Below are positions 1-9,668 of a stretch of 64,000 nt of DNA, piece after piece. The first letter of the stretch is position 1; every line of letters begins with the position of its first letter. The stretch is taken from contig NZ_JAUSSF010000001.1 of assembly GCF_030812195.1 (NCBI RefSeq), forward strand, positions 310,001 to 374,000. The letters are read 5' to 3'. Under the pieces are notes generated by a model. The model was not told where the DNA came from and did no database searches. It saw only the letters and a program-made list of their open reading frames with translations. The position numbers and the translations under genes are program-made. Source of the stretch: Chryseobacterium lathyri (GTDB lineage Bacteria; Bacteroidota; Bacteroidia; Flavobacteriales; Weeksellaceae).

Positions 1-1145
1 AGCAGAAACAAACAGTACAGACGGGTATTGCTCAACTTCAAAACCAAATTACAAGCAGTAATAATGTCATAGAAAAGGTTCCTGGGCAGTCTAAAATATA
101 CAGAGGCATAGAACGTCAGCAAAATCTTAAAGAGCAACTCTTTCTATTCCTTCTTCAAAAAAGGGAAGAAAATGCGATCAATCTGTCAGTAGATGTACCA
201 AAAGCCAAAATCGTGAACCCTGCTTTTACGGAAGATATTCCGGTGTCACCTAAAAAAGATATTATTTTTCTGGGAGCTTTTCTCCTGGGAATATTAATTC
301 CTTTTGCCATTTTCTATGTGCTATTCATGCTGGATGATAAAATTTACAGCAGAGAAGATATTAAGGCACGTTCTTCATTAGGGGTGCTGGTTGATATACC
401 GTCACTTAAAGATAATGAAAACCATTTGGTGCAGAAAAACGACTTTTCAGAGCTGGCGGAAGCATTCAGGGTTCTTGTTTCCAACCTTAAATTTGTTTTA
501 CCGGTAAAAAATTCTGCCAAAGTAATTATGGTAACTTCTTCGGTAAAAGGTGAAGGAAAAACTCTTGTATCTGTTAATCTTGCACTTACCATAGCCAATA
601 AAAATGGAAGAGCCCTTCTGATTGGTTCAGATATCCGTAATCCTCAAATTCAGCGGTATGACAATGAACCTACTAAAAGAAAAGGACTTACAGAATTTTT
701 ATATGATGATTCGGTAGATGTAGAAGAACTTATTCATACATCAATTACCAATCCTTCCTGTGATGTTATTTATGCTGGTGCTATTCCTCCCAATCCTCAG
801 GAATTGCTTTCTAATGGAAGGTATCAAAAGCTTATTGAGCAGATGTCCTCTCAGTATGCTTATATTATTATAGATTCCGCACCGCTTATGCTGGTTTCGG
901 ATACATTGAGTATTGCAGATACAGCAGATGCAACATTATATGTCGTAAGATCTGGAGTATCAAAAAATATATTGATAGATTTTGCTAACGATCTGGTAAG
1001 AGACTCTAAACTGACGAATGTATCTTTTGTCGTTAATGATGTTTCAAAACGGGCAGGAGGCTATGGGTATAACTACAGCTACGGCTACGGTTACAGCCAG
1101 ACCAAGGATAAAAGCAGTTGGTGGAAGAAAATTTTTAAATCATAG
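1..1145 (+). CDS. Wzc-like polysaccharide co-polymerase / BY-kinase, 5' partial
   Basis: This is the C-terminal part of an inner-membrane tyrosine autokinase that controls chain length and export of capsule or exopolysaccharide. The reading frame is open from base 3, so the gene starts upstream of the window; the GTG at 213 is internal. The upstream part has the SKIYRGIERQQ-type segment that precedes the second membrane helix in Wzc-like proteins. The helix is at about 261-326. The kinase domain follows: Walker A (SSVKGEGKT, about 534-565), Walker A' (LLIGSD, about 615-632) and Walker B (YIIIDSAP, about 859-882). The C-terminus is a tyrosine-rich tail, the usual autophosphorylation cluster. 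The gene stops 2 bp before the epimerase and probably shares its operon. Function is firm by family; the start is not visible. Confidence 0.9.
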   Translation, partial: QKQTVQTGIAQLQNQITSSNNVIEKVPGQSKIYRGIERQQNLKEQLFLFLLQKREENAINLSVDVPKAKIVNPAFTEDIPVSPKKDIIFLGAFLLGILIPFAIFYVLFMLDDKIYSREDIKARSSLGVLVDIPSLKDNENHLVQKNDFSELAEAFRVLVSNLKFVLPVKNSAKVIMVTSSVKGEGKTLVSVNLALTIANKNGRALLIGSDIRNPQIQRYDNEPTKRKGLTEFLYDDSVDVEELIHTSITNPSCDVIYAGAIPPNPQELLSNGRYQKLIEQMSSQYAYIIIDSAPLMLVSDTLSIADTADATLYVVRSGVSKNILIDFANDLVRDSKLTNVSFVVNDVSKRAGGYGYNYSYGYGYSQTKDKSSWWKKIFKS

Positions 1146-1147
1146 AA

Positions 1148-2116
1148 ATGCATAAAATTTTAATTACAGGAGGAGCAGGATTCATAGGTTCCAACTTAAC
1201 GGAATATTTTTTAAATAAAGGACATCATGTTGTCTGTTTAGATAATTTCGCAACAGGACATCGTCATAACATTGAGCCTTTCCTTGGAAATCCAAATTAT
1301 AAGCTTATTGAAGGTGATATCCGTGATTTGGAAGTTTGTCAAAAAGCAGTAGAAAATGTAGATTATATATTACATCAGGCTGCATTAGGTTCTGTTCCAA
1401 GATCAATTAAAGATCCTATTACAAGTAATGATGTGAATGTTTCAGGATTTTTAAATATGCTGATTGCTGCACGTGATGCCAATGTAAAACGTTTTGTATA
1501 TGCTGCTTCATCATCTACTTATGGCGATTCTGCATCATTACCTAAAGTGGAAGATGTAATCGGGAAACCGTTGTCACCATATGCCATTACTAAATATGTC
1601 AATGAACTCTATGCTGATGTGTTTGGTAAAACATACGGAATGCAGTGCATTGGTTTAAGATATTTCAATGTATTTGGACGCAGACAGGATCCGAACGGGG
1701 CTTATGCCGCTGTAATTCCTTTATTTGTGAAGCAGTTAATCAACCATGAATCACCTACCATTAACGGTACAGGAGATTATTCACGTGATTTTACATACAT
1801 CGATAATGTCATTCAGATGAATGAGCTGGCGATGCTTACCGAGAATCCTGAGGCAGTGAATACGGTTTACAATACAGCAGTGGGTGACCGTACAACATTG
1901 AACGATCTGATTGGATATCTTAAAAAATATTTAAGTGAATTCGATGAAAAAATTGCTGACGTTAATGTCATTTATGGTCCAAACCGTGTAGGGGATATCC
2001 CGCACTCACTGGCATCCGTTGAAAAAGCAGCAAAATTATTAGGATATCAGCCTACCCATACGATAGAAAAAGGATTGAAAGAAGCTATCAGCTGGTATTG
2101 GGAAAATTTAAAATAA
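1148..2116 (+). CDS. wbpP: UDP-N-acetylglucosamine 4-epimerase, WbpP/TviC type
   Basis: This is an extended SDR enzyme expected to interconvert UDP-GlcNAc(A) and UDP-GalNAc(A) in the cytoplasm, supplying precursor to the capsule pathway. The NAD-binding motif TGGAGFIGS is at residues 7-15, and the catalytic Y-x3-K (YAITK) is at residues 145-149, preceded by the SSSTYG loop. The 322-residue length fits the WbpP/TviC group, and the segment ending RRQDPNGAYAAVIPLF is typical of it. The gene follows the Wzc-like gene by 2 bp and precedes a UDP-HexNAc dehydrogenase, the same pairing as in Vi antigen and Pseudomonas O-antigen loci. The exact substrate, UDP-GlcNAc or its uronic acid, cannot be told from sequence alone. 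Confidence 0.83.
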   Translation: MHKILITGGAGFIGSNLTEYFLNKGHHVVCLDNFATGHRHNIEPFLGNPNYKLIEGDIRDLEVCQKAVENVDYILHQAALGSVPRSIKDPITSNDVNVSGFLNMLIAARDANVKRFVYAASSSTYGDSASLPKVEDVIGKPLSPYAITKYVNELYADVFGKTYGMQCIGLRYFNVFGRRQDPNGAYAAVIPLFVKQLINHESPTINGTGDYSRDFTYIDNVIQMNELAMLTENPEAVNTVYNTAVGDRTTLNDLIGYLKKYLSEFDEKIADVNVIYGPNRVGDIPHSLASVEKAAKLLGYQPTHTIEKGLKEAISWYWENLK

Positions 2117-2137
2117 ACAAGTTTAAATCGAGTCTTT

Positions 2138-3430
2138 GTGGAAAAACAATATAAAATTGCCGTTATCGGATTAGGATACGTAGGTCTGCCTTTAGCACGA
2201 TTATTTGCAACCCAGTATCCGGTTGTAGGTTTTGATATCAATCAGAAAAGGATTGAGGAATTAAATACTGGTGTAGACAATACTTTAGAAGTAGAAAACG
2301 AAGTGTTGAAAGCTATATTAAAACAGGAAAACCCTTTTCACCAAACCAGTGAAAAAGGATTGTACTGCTCTGCTGATATCAACGACATTCAGGATGCGAA
2401 CATCTATATCATTACCGTTCCAACTCCGGTTGATAAGCATAACCGCCCCGATCTGACTCCGTTATATAAATCATCGGAAACTGTGGGCAAGGTATTGTCA
2501 AAAGGAGATATTGTAATTTATGAATCTACTGTATATCCGGGTGCTACCGAAGAAGAATGTATTCCTGTTCTGGAAAGAGTTTCAGGATTAAAGTTCAATC
2601 AGGATTTCTTTGCGGGATATTCTCCGGAGCGTATTAATCCGGGTGATAAGGAACATACGGTAGAGAAAATCTTGAAGGTGACTTCAGGTTCTACACCGGA
2701 AATTGGAAAAGTAGTAGACGCTTTATATAAATCTGTGATCATTGCCGGTACTCATTTGGCTCCGACTATCAAGATTGCGGAAGCAGCTAAAGTTATTGAA
2801 AACTCACAGAGAGATATTAACATTGCTTTTGTGAATGAGCTGGCAAAAATTTTTAATCTTCTGGAAATTGATACCCATGCAGTATTGGAAGCTGCAGGAA
2901 CAAAATGGAACTTCTTGCCTTTCAAACCTGGTTTGGTAGGGGGGCACTGTATTGGAGTTGATCCATATTATCTGGCTCAGAAAGCACAGGAAAACGGTTA
3001 TCACCCGGAAATCATCCTGGCAGGGCGCCGTCTTAACGACTCCATGGGGCAGTATGTGGCTTCCCAGCTCGTGAAAACGATGATTAAAAAGAAGATTACA
3101 ATCAATGGTGCCAGAGTCTTAAACTTAGGAATTACTTTTAAAGAGAACTGTCCGGATGTACGTAATACCAAAGCGGTAGATGTGATCCGCGGACTTGAAG
3201 ATTATGCTTTGCACGTTACTACTTTTGATCCTTGGGCTAAGCCTGAAGAAGTAAAACATGAGTATAACCTGGATGTGACCAACGAGATTCCGGATGAAAA
3301 GTTTGATGCAATCATTCTTACCGTTGCCCACAAGGAATTTATGGATATAAACCTGAATCATTACCTGAAGGAAGAAGGGATTGTTTATGATGTAAAGGGA
3401 ATCCTGAAAGAGTGTGATGCTAAATTATAA
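2138..3430 (+). CDS. UDP-N-acetyl-hexosamine 6-dehydrogenase (WbpO/TviB/WecC family)
   Basis: NAD-dependent four-electron oxidation of a UDP-HexNAc to its uronic acid for the capsule repeat. The N-terminal Rossmann motif is [11 protein letters not shown] (residues 10-20). The central catalytic block [12 protein letters not shown] carries the active cysteine at residue 271. A C-terminal UDP-binding domain follows. Length of 430 residues is normal. The start codon is GTG at 2138; the Rossmann fold begins a few residues later, so this start fits. It lies between a 4-epimerase and a 2-epimerase, so the product could be UDP-GalNAcA (with WbpP) or UDP-ManNAcA (with WecB). Confidence 0.9.
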   Translation: MEKQYKIAVIGLGYVGLPLARLFATQYPVVGFDINQKRIEELNTGVDNTLEVENEVLKAILKQENPFHQTSEKGLYCSADINDIQDANIYIITVPTPVDKHNRPDLTPLYKSSETVGKVLSKGDIVIYESTVYPGATEEECIPVLERVSGLKFNQDFFAGYSPERINPGDKEHTVEKILKVTSGSTPEIGKVVDALYKSVIIAGTHLAPTIKIAEAAKVIENSQRDINIAFVNELAKIFNLLEIDTHAVLEAAGTKWNFLPFKPGLVGGHCIGVDPYYLAQKAQENGYHPEIILAGRRLNDSMGQYVASQLVKTMIKKKITINGARVLNLGITFKENCPDVRNTKAVDVIRGLEDYALHVTTFDPWAKPEEVKHEYNLDVTNEIPDEKFDAIILTVAHKEFMDINLNHYLKEEGIVYDVKGILKECDAKL

Positions 3431-3450
3431 ATATTTGCTTACTTAAAATT

Positions 3451-4569
3451 ATGAAGAGAAAACATCTAATTGTTTTTGGAACAAGGCCGGAAGCTATAAA
3501 AATGGCACCTCTGGTAAAAGAATTTCAAAAAGAAGAGTTATTTGAGACTAAAGTTTGCGTTACAGCTCAGCATAGAGAGATGTTAGATCAGGTTTTAAGT
3601 TTTTTTGATATCAAGCCGGATTACGATCTGGATTTAATGAAGCCTGGTCAGAATTTATATAATTTAACAGCTGATATTATTATCGGGCTTAAATCTGTTT
3701 TAGAAGATTTTAATCCTGATTATGTTTATGTACATGGGGATACAACTACCACAATGGCGACCAGTATTGCAAGTTTTTATTCCGGAGCTAAAGTGTGCCA
3801 TGTAGAAGCAGGATTGAGAACACATAACAAGAGATCTCCATTTCCGGAAGAAATAAACCGACAGGTTGCGGGTCGTATTGCTGATTACCATTTTGCTCCG
3901 ACTGAACAGTCAAAGCTTAATTTATTAGCAGAAAATACCAAAGAGGAGAACATATTAGTCACAGGAAATACTGTGATAGATGCATTATTCTATAGCTCTG
4001 CAAAAGTAGAACATATAGTTAATAAAGAAATAGAAGTACTTAGGTCTGGCATAGATCTAACCAAAAAAATTATACTTGTTACCGGACATAGGCGGGAAAA
4101 TCACGGGCAGGGGTTTATTAATATTTGTGAAGCGTTAAAAGAAATAGCTGTTACAAATCCAGATGTTCAGGTTATTTATCCTGTACACTTGAATCCCAAT
4201 GTAAAAGGACCTGTTTACGAAATTTTATCTGAAGTTAATAATGTAATATTGATAGAGCCTTTAGCATATCCGGCATTTGTATGGTTAATGAATCAGTCTT
4301 ATATGATCATTACTGATTCCGGAGGTATACAGGAGGAAGCTCCAAGCCTTGGGAAACCGGTACTCGTAATGCGTGATACTACTGAAAGACCAGAAGCGGT
4401 TGATGCAGGGACGGTTATTCTGGTAGGTACTGATAAAAATAAAATTGTTTCAGAGGCACAAAGTTTATTAAATGATGAAACACGTTATCAGTCCATGAGA
4501 GAATTGCATAATCCTTATGGTGACGGAACTGCATGTGAACGCATTGTAAATTTTATAAAAAATAAATAA
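3451..4569 (+). CDS. wecB: UDP-N-acetylglucosamine 2-epimerase (non-hydrolysing)
   Basis: Converts UDP-GlcNAc to UDP-ManNAc in the cytosol. The protein has the family opening [13 protein letters not shown], the HVEAGLRT block and the GHRREN motif, and a C-terminal [19 protein letters not shown] nucleotide-binding stretch. At 372 residues it is full length. With the dehydrogenase directly upstream it could feed UDP-ManNAcA synthesis. The stop codon overlaps the flippase start by one base (TAATG), indicating translational coupling. Confidence 0.93.
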   Translation: MKRKHLIVFGTRPEAIKMAPLVKEFQKEELFETKVCVTAQHREMLDQVLSFFDIKPDYDLDLMKPGQNLYNLTADIIIGLKSVLEDFNPDYVYVHGDTTTTMATSIASFYSGAKVCHVEAGLRTHNKRSPFPEEINRQVAGRIADYHFAPTEQSKLNLLAENTKEENILVTGNTVIDALFYSSAKVEHIVNKEIEVLRSGIDLTKKIILVTGHRRENHGQGFINICEALKEIAVTNPDVQVIYPVHLNPNVKGPVYEILSEVNNVILIEPLAYPAFVWLMNQSYMIITDSGGIQEEAPSLGKPVLVMRDTTERPEAVDAGTVILVGTDKNKIVSEAQSLLNDETRYQSMRELHNPYGDGTACERIVNFIKNK

Positions 4570-5879
4570 TGAATATATCTTCTCTTCTAAAAAAGAAGAT
4601 GTTTAAGGAAACTTTAACTTATTCCATAGGAAGCTTTGGATCAAAGATTCTTTCATTTTTATTAGTCCCTTTTTACACTTATTTTCTCACTAAAAAAGAA
4701 TTGGGAGAATATGACTTACTGTTAACAACAATAAGTCTTTTTGCACCTTTAGTATCATTACAGATTTCTGATGCAACTTACAGATGGTTAATTGATAAAG
4801 AATATATAAGCGAGGTCCAAAAGACAAAAATTATGACCAATTCCATAATAACATTATGTATAGGTTATTTTATTTTCTTTATTGGTTTTTCCATTTATGT
4901 CTTTTTTAACAGCTTTCAGTATCAGGGATATTTTATAATGCTGATTTTTCTGAATTGTTTATTGCCCTTACTGCAAAGTATTCTGAGGGGGCAGGGAAAT
5001 ACAAGGCAATTTGCTATAAACGGAATTTTAACTACTTTTTTAATAGTTGTTTTTAACGTAGTTTTCATTTATATATTAAAATTAAATGTTGAGGGTGTTT
5101 TTATAGCCAATATTGTAGCGTATAGTATTGCATGTGTCATGATCCTTTATAAAGTAAAAATCATGACCTATTTCAAGTTTAAATATTGGGATCCTGTGCT
5201 TATAAGATCAATGGTATCCTACTCTTTACCATTAATTCCCAATTTAATGAGCTGGTGGGCAATATCATCTGCAAGCAAATTCATCATCTTGCATTATATG
5301 GGTCCTGAAGGAAACGGATTATATGCGGTAGCAAGCCGTTTTCCAGCGTTGCTTTTAGTGATCAACTCCGTTTTATTGCTGCCTTTGCAGGACCGGATTT
5401 TAAAGGAAGAAGATAATCTGACTTTTAATAGATTACTGGGTAAGTTTATCATGTTTGAGATGGCTTTGGCTTTTACTCTGGGTATTTTATCTCCTGTTAT
5501 GACTAAAATATTGGTTTCCAAAGAATACTTTGAAACCTGGCAATATATGCCGTATTTATATTTAGGAGTAGGATTCAATGCAATTGCAGGTTTTCTGGGA
5601 TTAAAATATCAGAAAGAAAAAAATACATTGAAAATCACAATGACTACATTGCTTGGGGCTATTGTGTCAATAGCATTAAGTATTGTTTTAATACAATATA
5701 TAGGATTGCAAGGAATCTCCATCTCATTTTTATTAGGATTTCTGGTGGTTTTATTGGTGCGGTATATTGATATATACAAAAAAGACGGTTTTAATTTTAG
5801 GTTTTTTATGATCATATTATTACCTGTAGCTTGTTATTTAAGTATTTTATTAATCAAAAAAGCTATATCATGTTTTTAA
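4569..5879 (+). CDS. Wzx-type oligosaccharide flippase
   Basis: A 436-residue polytopic membrane protein of the polysaccharide biosynthesis/MATE-like (MOP) superfamily. It is expected to flip undecaprenyl-linked repeat units across the inner membrane. The N-terminus has the family pattern of an amphipathic stretch, then FKETLTYSIGSFGSKILSFLLVPFY, followed by about twelve to fourteen hydrophobic helices along the whole length. Its start overlaps the wecB stop by one base, and its end overlaps the acyltransferase start by 10 bp. Together with the EpsG-like polymerase and the Wzc-like protein it points to a Wzx/Wzy-dependent pathway. Confidence 0.88.
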   Translation: MNISSLLKKKMFKETLTYSIGSFGSKILSFLLVPFYTYFLTKKELGEYDLLLTTISLFAPLVSLQISDATYRWLIDKEYISEVQKTKIMTNSIITLCIGYFIFFIGFSIYVFFNSFQYQGYFIMLIFLNCLLPLLQSILRGQGNTRQFAINGILTTFLIVVFNVVFIYILKLNVEGVFIANIVAYSIACVMILYKVKIMTYFKFKYWDPVLIRSMVSYSLPLIPNLMSWWAISSASKFIILHYMGPEGNGLYAVASRFPALLLVINSVLLLPLQDRILKEEDNLTFNRLLGKFIMFEMALAFTLGILSPVMTKILVSKEYFETWQYMPYLYLGVGFNAIAGFLGLKYQKEKNTLKITMTTLLGAIVSIALSIVLIQYIGLQGISISFLLGFLVVLLVRYIDIYKKDGFNFRFFMIILLPVACYLSILLIKKAISCF

Positions 5880-6421
5880 TTGGAAAATTAAATAGAATTC
5901 TCGACCAGATTAAGTTTAATAAAACCAAAAAAAGATTAAAACATTTTGGTGAGCTCAATGATATCAATCCCAATATCAGATTATTATTTCCTGATAGAAT
6001 TTCAATTGGATCATATATTTATATTGGTCCTAATGCCGATATAAACGGACTTGGAGAGGTTGAAATAAATAACGGGGTAATCATCGGACCTAATTTAATA
6101 ATTCATTCTGCAAATCATAAATTCAGGGATTCTAAATTTATTCCTTATGATGAAACTTTTGAATTTAAAAAAGTGAAAATTGAAGAAAATGTCTGGATTG
6201 GAGGGAATGTAATCATTACCCCCGGGAGCCAGATCGGAGAAGGATCTATTATCGGTGCCGGATGTGTTGTTTCCGGAAAGATACCGCCACTTTCAGTTGT
6301 TGTAGGAAATCCTTGTAAAATAATTAAATCAAGAGATGCTGAACATTATTACAGGTTAAAATCTGAAGATGCTATTTATCTGAAAAATAAATTATTAAAA
6401 AATATCAAGCCAAAAATATAA
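5870..6421 (+). CDS. Left-handed beta-helix acyl/acetyltransferase
   Basis: A hexapeptide-repeat O-acetyltransferase (183 residues from this start) that probably decorates a sugar of the repeat unit. Successive hexapeptides are visible (IGSYIYIGPNADI, VWIGGNVIITPGSQIGEGSIIGAGCVVSGKIPPLSVVVGNPCKII), with the usual HSANHKF catalytic-histidine region. An upstream in-frame start at 5831 would add 13 residues inside the flippase gene. The ATG at 5870, overlapping the flippase stop by 10 bp, is preferred because the conserved fold begins just after it. The stop overlaps the next start (TAATG). The acceptor sugar is unknown. Confidence 0.85.
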   Translation: MFLIGKLNRILDQIKFNKTKKRLKHFGELNDINPNIRLLFPDRISIGSYIYIGPNADINGLGEVEINNGVIIGPNLIIHSANHKFRDSKFIPYDETFEFKKVKIEENVWIGGNVIITPGSQIGEGSIIGAGCVVSGKIPPLSVVVGNPCKIIKSRDAEHYYRLKSEDAIYLKNKLLKNIKPKI

Positions 6422-7500
6422 TGAATATATCAATAAAAGGAGCATATGGTGATAGTAATTTTGGCGATGATTTGTTAATGATCGTGTTTGAGGACTTCAT
6501 CAAAGCCAATTTCAAAAACAAGTCCCTAAATTTTATTGGGGCCGAAAATAATTATGTTTCAAAATTTTTAAGTGACTCTTCATATAATAATAATCAGGAA
6601 GATAATTTGTTAGTTTATGGTGGTGGAACACAGTTTTTCTCTTTTATAGAAAAGTCTACGTTTAGAACTAAACTAAAGAATAATATTTCTAATAACCCGG
6701 TTAAAATATTAAAAAAGGTATTACAGAAGATTAGCCCGGGTAATGATACAGTAACCAGCTGTGAAAAAGCTTTTTTGGGCTTTGGATTAGGTCCGTTTAA
6801 TAATAATGTACAAGCTATAGAATTTGCAAAGAATCAATTAAAAGATTCTCTTTTTACTGGTGTTAGAGATCAAATTTCTTTTAATTATTGTAACGATTGG
6901 AATATCAAATCATTCTTGGGTGCTGATGTGGTGTTCTCATCCTATTTTAATAGACATATTCAAAACGTTTCAAAGACTGAAGATACCAATAAAATAGGAA
7001 TTATTGTGAGAGATTGGGACTGGAAAAATAGTTCGGTAGATTATCAGGATCAGCTGATCAGTTTCGTAAATTCTAATCCACATCTTGATGTAACGTTTAT
7101 TGTATTTGCAAAAGATAAAGACCCGAAGTGGTTGAAAAGAATACAGGATTATAAAAGCATAGTCTGGCATCCTGAAACAATGGAAATAAGCGATTTTATA
7201 GAAACTTTAAATTCGTTTTCTACATTCATTACTGCGCGATATCATGGAGCTATCATTGCAGGTTTATTAGGAAAGAAAGTAATCTGTGTTGAAATAGAAC
7301 CTAAATTAAGGATACTTACGGAGCAAATTCCCTCATTTGCTTTATGGGATAATCATTTCGAAATCGGTAAGCTCGAAGATTTATTAAAATCGGATTTAGA
7401 AGATGATCATCAGAAATATATTTCAGCTCTCAGATCGAAAGCAGATGATATGTTGAATCAATTTGTAAAAAAATATAATAGCAAATTTAATGGAGAATAA
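6421..7500 (+). CDS. Polysaccharide pyruvyl transferase family protein
   Basis: A 359-residue member of the PS_pyruv_trans family, which transfers pyruvate ketals to polysaccharide sugars or is otherwise involved in their modification. The N-terminus shows the family signature around YGDSNFGDDLLM. The C-terminal half has the conserved TARYHGAIIAGLLGKKVICVE segment with the family's HG pair. It overlaps the genes on both sides (1 bp upstream, 11 bp downstream), so it belongs to the same translationally coupled cluster. The acceptor residue is unknown. Confidence 0.83.
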   Translation: MNISIKGAYGDSNFGDDLLMIVFEDFIKANFKNKSLNFIGAENNYVSKFLSDSSYNNNQEDNLLVYGGGTQFFSFIEKSTFRTKLKNNISNNPVKILKKVLQKISPGNDTVTSCEKAFLGFGLGPFNNNVQAIEFAKNQLKDSLFTGVRDQISFNYCNDWNIKSFLGADVVFSSYFNRHIQNVSKTEDTNKIGIIVRDWDWKNSSVDYQDQLISFVNSNPHLDVTFIVFAKDKDPKWLKRIQDYKSIVWHPETMEISDFIETLNSFSTFITARYHGAIIAGLLGKKVICVEIEPKLRILTEQIPSFALWDNHFEIGKLEDLLKSDLEDDHQKYISALRSKADDMLNQFVKKYNSKFNGE

Positions 7501-8572
7501 AGAAATTGTGATTGTTCATAAAACCTGCGTTTCAGATTACCCTCCTTTACTGGCTTTTATAAAGTATCTGAACAAAAATGGTTACAAAATACATCTTGTT
7601 TTAGGTTTTGAAAAAGGAAACCTGATAGACGAGCTGGATAGTCTTTGTTATAAAGTTCATTTAACCCAAATAAAACCTTCATCCAATAAGTTTTTATACT
7701 GGTTTAAGATCAGAAAAACTTTTTGGAAAATTATAAATGAAAATCAGTATCAGGATAAATTGATCTGGATTCCGGCAGCAGACACCACATTGGCCTTAGG
7801 GAATAAATTATTGTCACTAAATTATGTGCTTAACTTATATGAGTTGTTTGATTATGCACCCCGCTACATAAAAGGTCTTGAAAAATTTGCAAAAAATGCA
7901 AAGCTGGTTATTTGTTCAAATTTAGATAGAGCAAATATACTCCGGGTTTGGTGGAAACTGTCCAAAACTCCGGATGTTATTCTAAATAAACCTTATTCAG
8001 ATTTATCTCAAAGACATCTTCCCCTGACAGATGAACTGTCTAAACTGTTGGAACCAGTAAAAGAAAAAAAGAAAATTATTTATCAGGGAGTTATTTTTCC
8101 TGAAAGAGAATTGGAAGGAATCTGCCGCTATATCAATCAGTCAGAAGATTTTGCATTGATCATAATGGGTAAGGAAACAGAATATTTGAGAAAACTGCAG
8201 GCCATCTGTCCTTCTATCATCCATATTCCGTTTGTTGCACCTCCTTATCATTTACATGTAACCAGTCACGCAGATATTGGTATACTAACTTATGATCACT
8301 CTTCTTTAAATAATATATTTTGTGCGCCAAACAAGCTATGGGAGTTTTCAAATTTTTCTATACCCATGATTGGGAATGATATTCCTGGGCTTATTAATAC
8401 GATTGCAGCAAACAGAATGGGAGAATGTATTGATTTTCAAAAAGAGGATCAAGTATCTGAAACTCTGCACAGTATTGTAGAAAATTATACAGAATATTCA
8501 CAGAACGCTAAATCATTTTATACCAGTTATAATTATGATCATGAATTAGACAACATCATGCAGAAATTGTAG
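7490..8572 (+). CDS. Glycosyltransferase, GT-B/GT4-like
   Basis: A 360-residue soluble protein with a GT-B layout. An N-terminal domain begins with a beta strand and a Lys-Thr-Cys segment followed by LLAFIKYLNKNGYKIHLVL. A linker leads to a second domain that begins KKIIYQGVIFPERELEGI and continues to PNKLWEFSNFSIPMIGNDIPG, where a retaining GT4 enzyme binds its sugar nucleotide. It probably adds one sugar of the capsule repeat. It overlaps the pyruvyltransferase gene by 11 bp. Donor and acceptor cannot be assigned. Confidence 0.75.
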   Translation: MENKEIVIVHKTCVSDYPPLLAFIKYLNKNGYKIHLVLGFEKGNLIDELDSLCYKVHLTQIKPSSNKFLYWFKIRKTFWKIINENQYQDKLIWIPAADTTLALGNKLLSLNYVLNLYELFDYAPRYIKGLEKFAKNAKLVICSNLDRANILRVWWKLSKTPDVILNKPYSDLSQRHLPLTDELSKLLEPVKEKKKIIYQGVIFPERELEGICRYINQSEDFALIIMGKETEYLRKLQAICPSIIHIPFVAPPYHLHVTSHADIGILTYDHSSLNNIFCAPNKLWEFSNFSIPMIGNDIPGLINTIAANRMGECIDFQKEDQVSETLHSIVENYTEYSQNAKSFYTSYNYDHELDNIMQKL

Positions 8573-8582
8573 AAACAGAGAA

Positions 8583-9668
8583 ATGGAAGCTATTATAAAT
8601 GCATTTGATTTAAGATTTACACTTATTTATATGAGTGTGGCACTTTTTGCTGTCATTCTGATTAATGAATATGTCTACAAAAGAAAGAATTCTGATGATA
8701 TTCAGAATTTTTTATTAATATTTTATGCATTGGTAATGATATTGCTGATAGGAATCAGAGATAAAAAGGTAGGCTCTGATTCAGAAAGGTCATTGATTTA
8801 TTTTACAGGAGCTAAGGTTGTAAGATCTTTAAATGAAGTCAAAGATATAGGAATCTATTTTATTTCATTATTTGCCCGTAAACTCAGTGACAACTATAAA
8901 GTTTTTTTTACATTAAACGCAGCATTGTATGTAACACCTATTATTATAGGCATACGAAACTTAACACAAAAAAACAGATTTCTTATTTTCTTTATTGTGG
9001 TAAGTATGTTCTTCTTTAAAACTATGGGTATTAACACGACAAGGCAGGGGATTTCTTTCTCTTTCTTTTTTCTGGCAGTCACCTATTTTGATAAGAAAAA
9101 ATGGCTATCCATTGTATTTTTCATTGTTGCATTTTTCAACCACGCTTCCATTATTATTCCTATTATGGTTTTTATAATGTCTACCAGGATAAACAACCTG
9201 AAGGTTATATTTTCGATTTATATCGCAGCTACGGTACTGTCATTAGTGAACTTTAACCTTAATGAACTTTTAGGTAAAATACCTGTGATAAATGTTTTGG
9301 TAGAGGAAAGATTGGATCAATATTATTCCAAAGGAGCTAAAGTTGCTTACAAAACTGGTTTTAGATTAAACTTCTTTGTATTCAATACCATATTTGCAGT
9401 TATCGGATATTACACTCTTAAAAGCATTGAAAATATTGAGGAACATTTAAAATATAAAAGGTTTTATGTAACGTACATGCTTACGTCTGCGTTTTTCTTT
9501 CTTATGTTTTCCGCGGCTTTTAGTGACCGTTTTGGTTTTTTGTCATGGATTTTCATTCCTTTTCTAATGTATCCATATACTCAGACCAACAAGAAAATAG
9601 GATTTATAAATTTATTGGGAGTTTTCTTTATTTGTTTCTTCCTGTTTTTAATTTTTAATTTAAAATAA
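8583..9668 (+). CDS. EpsG/Wzy-like polysaccharide polymerase
   Basis: A 361-residue integral membrane protein with about ten hydrophobic segments. The stretch GIRDKKVGSDSERSLIYF matches the conserved Arg/Asp-rich periplasmic loop of EpsG-family proteins (VGTDTxxY-like), which serve as repeat-unit polymerases. The stop codon overlaps the next start (TAATG). Its position between glycosyltransferases supports a Wzy role. Polymerases are poorly conserved, so the exact linkage cannot be inferred. Confidence 0.8.
   Translation: MEAIINAFDLRFTLIYMSVALFAVILINEYVYKRKNSDDIQNFLLIFYALVMILLIGIRDKKVGSDSERSLIYFTGAKVVRSLNEVKDIGIYFISLFARKLSDNYKVFFTLNAALYVTPIIIGIRNLTQKNRFLIFFIVVSMFFFKTMGINTTRQGISFSFFFLAVTYFDKKKWLSIVFFIVAFFNHASIIIPIMVFIMSTRINNLKVIFSIYIAATVLSLVNFNLNELLGKIPVINVLVEERLDQYYSKGAKVAYKTGFRLNFFVFNTIFAVIGYYTLKSIENIEEHLKYKRFYVTYMLTSAFFFLMFSAAFSDRFGFLSWIFIPFLMYPYTQTNKKIGFINLLGVFFICFFLFLIFNLK

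Noticed and set aside
213..1145. GTG at 213 as the real start of the Wzc-like gene
   Set aside because: The frame is open to the left edge and the upstream residues match the family, so the gene is truncated by the window, not begun at 213.
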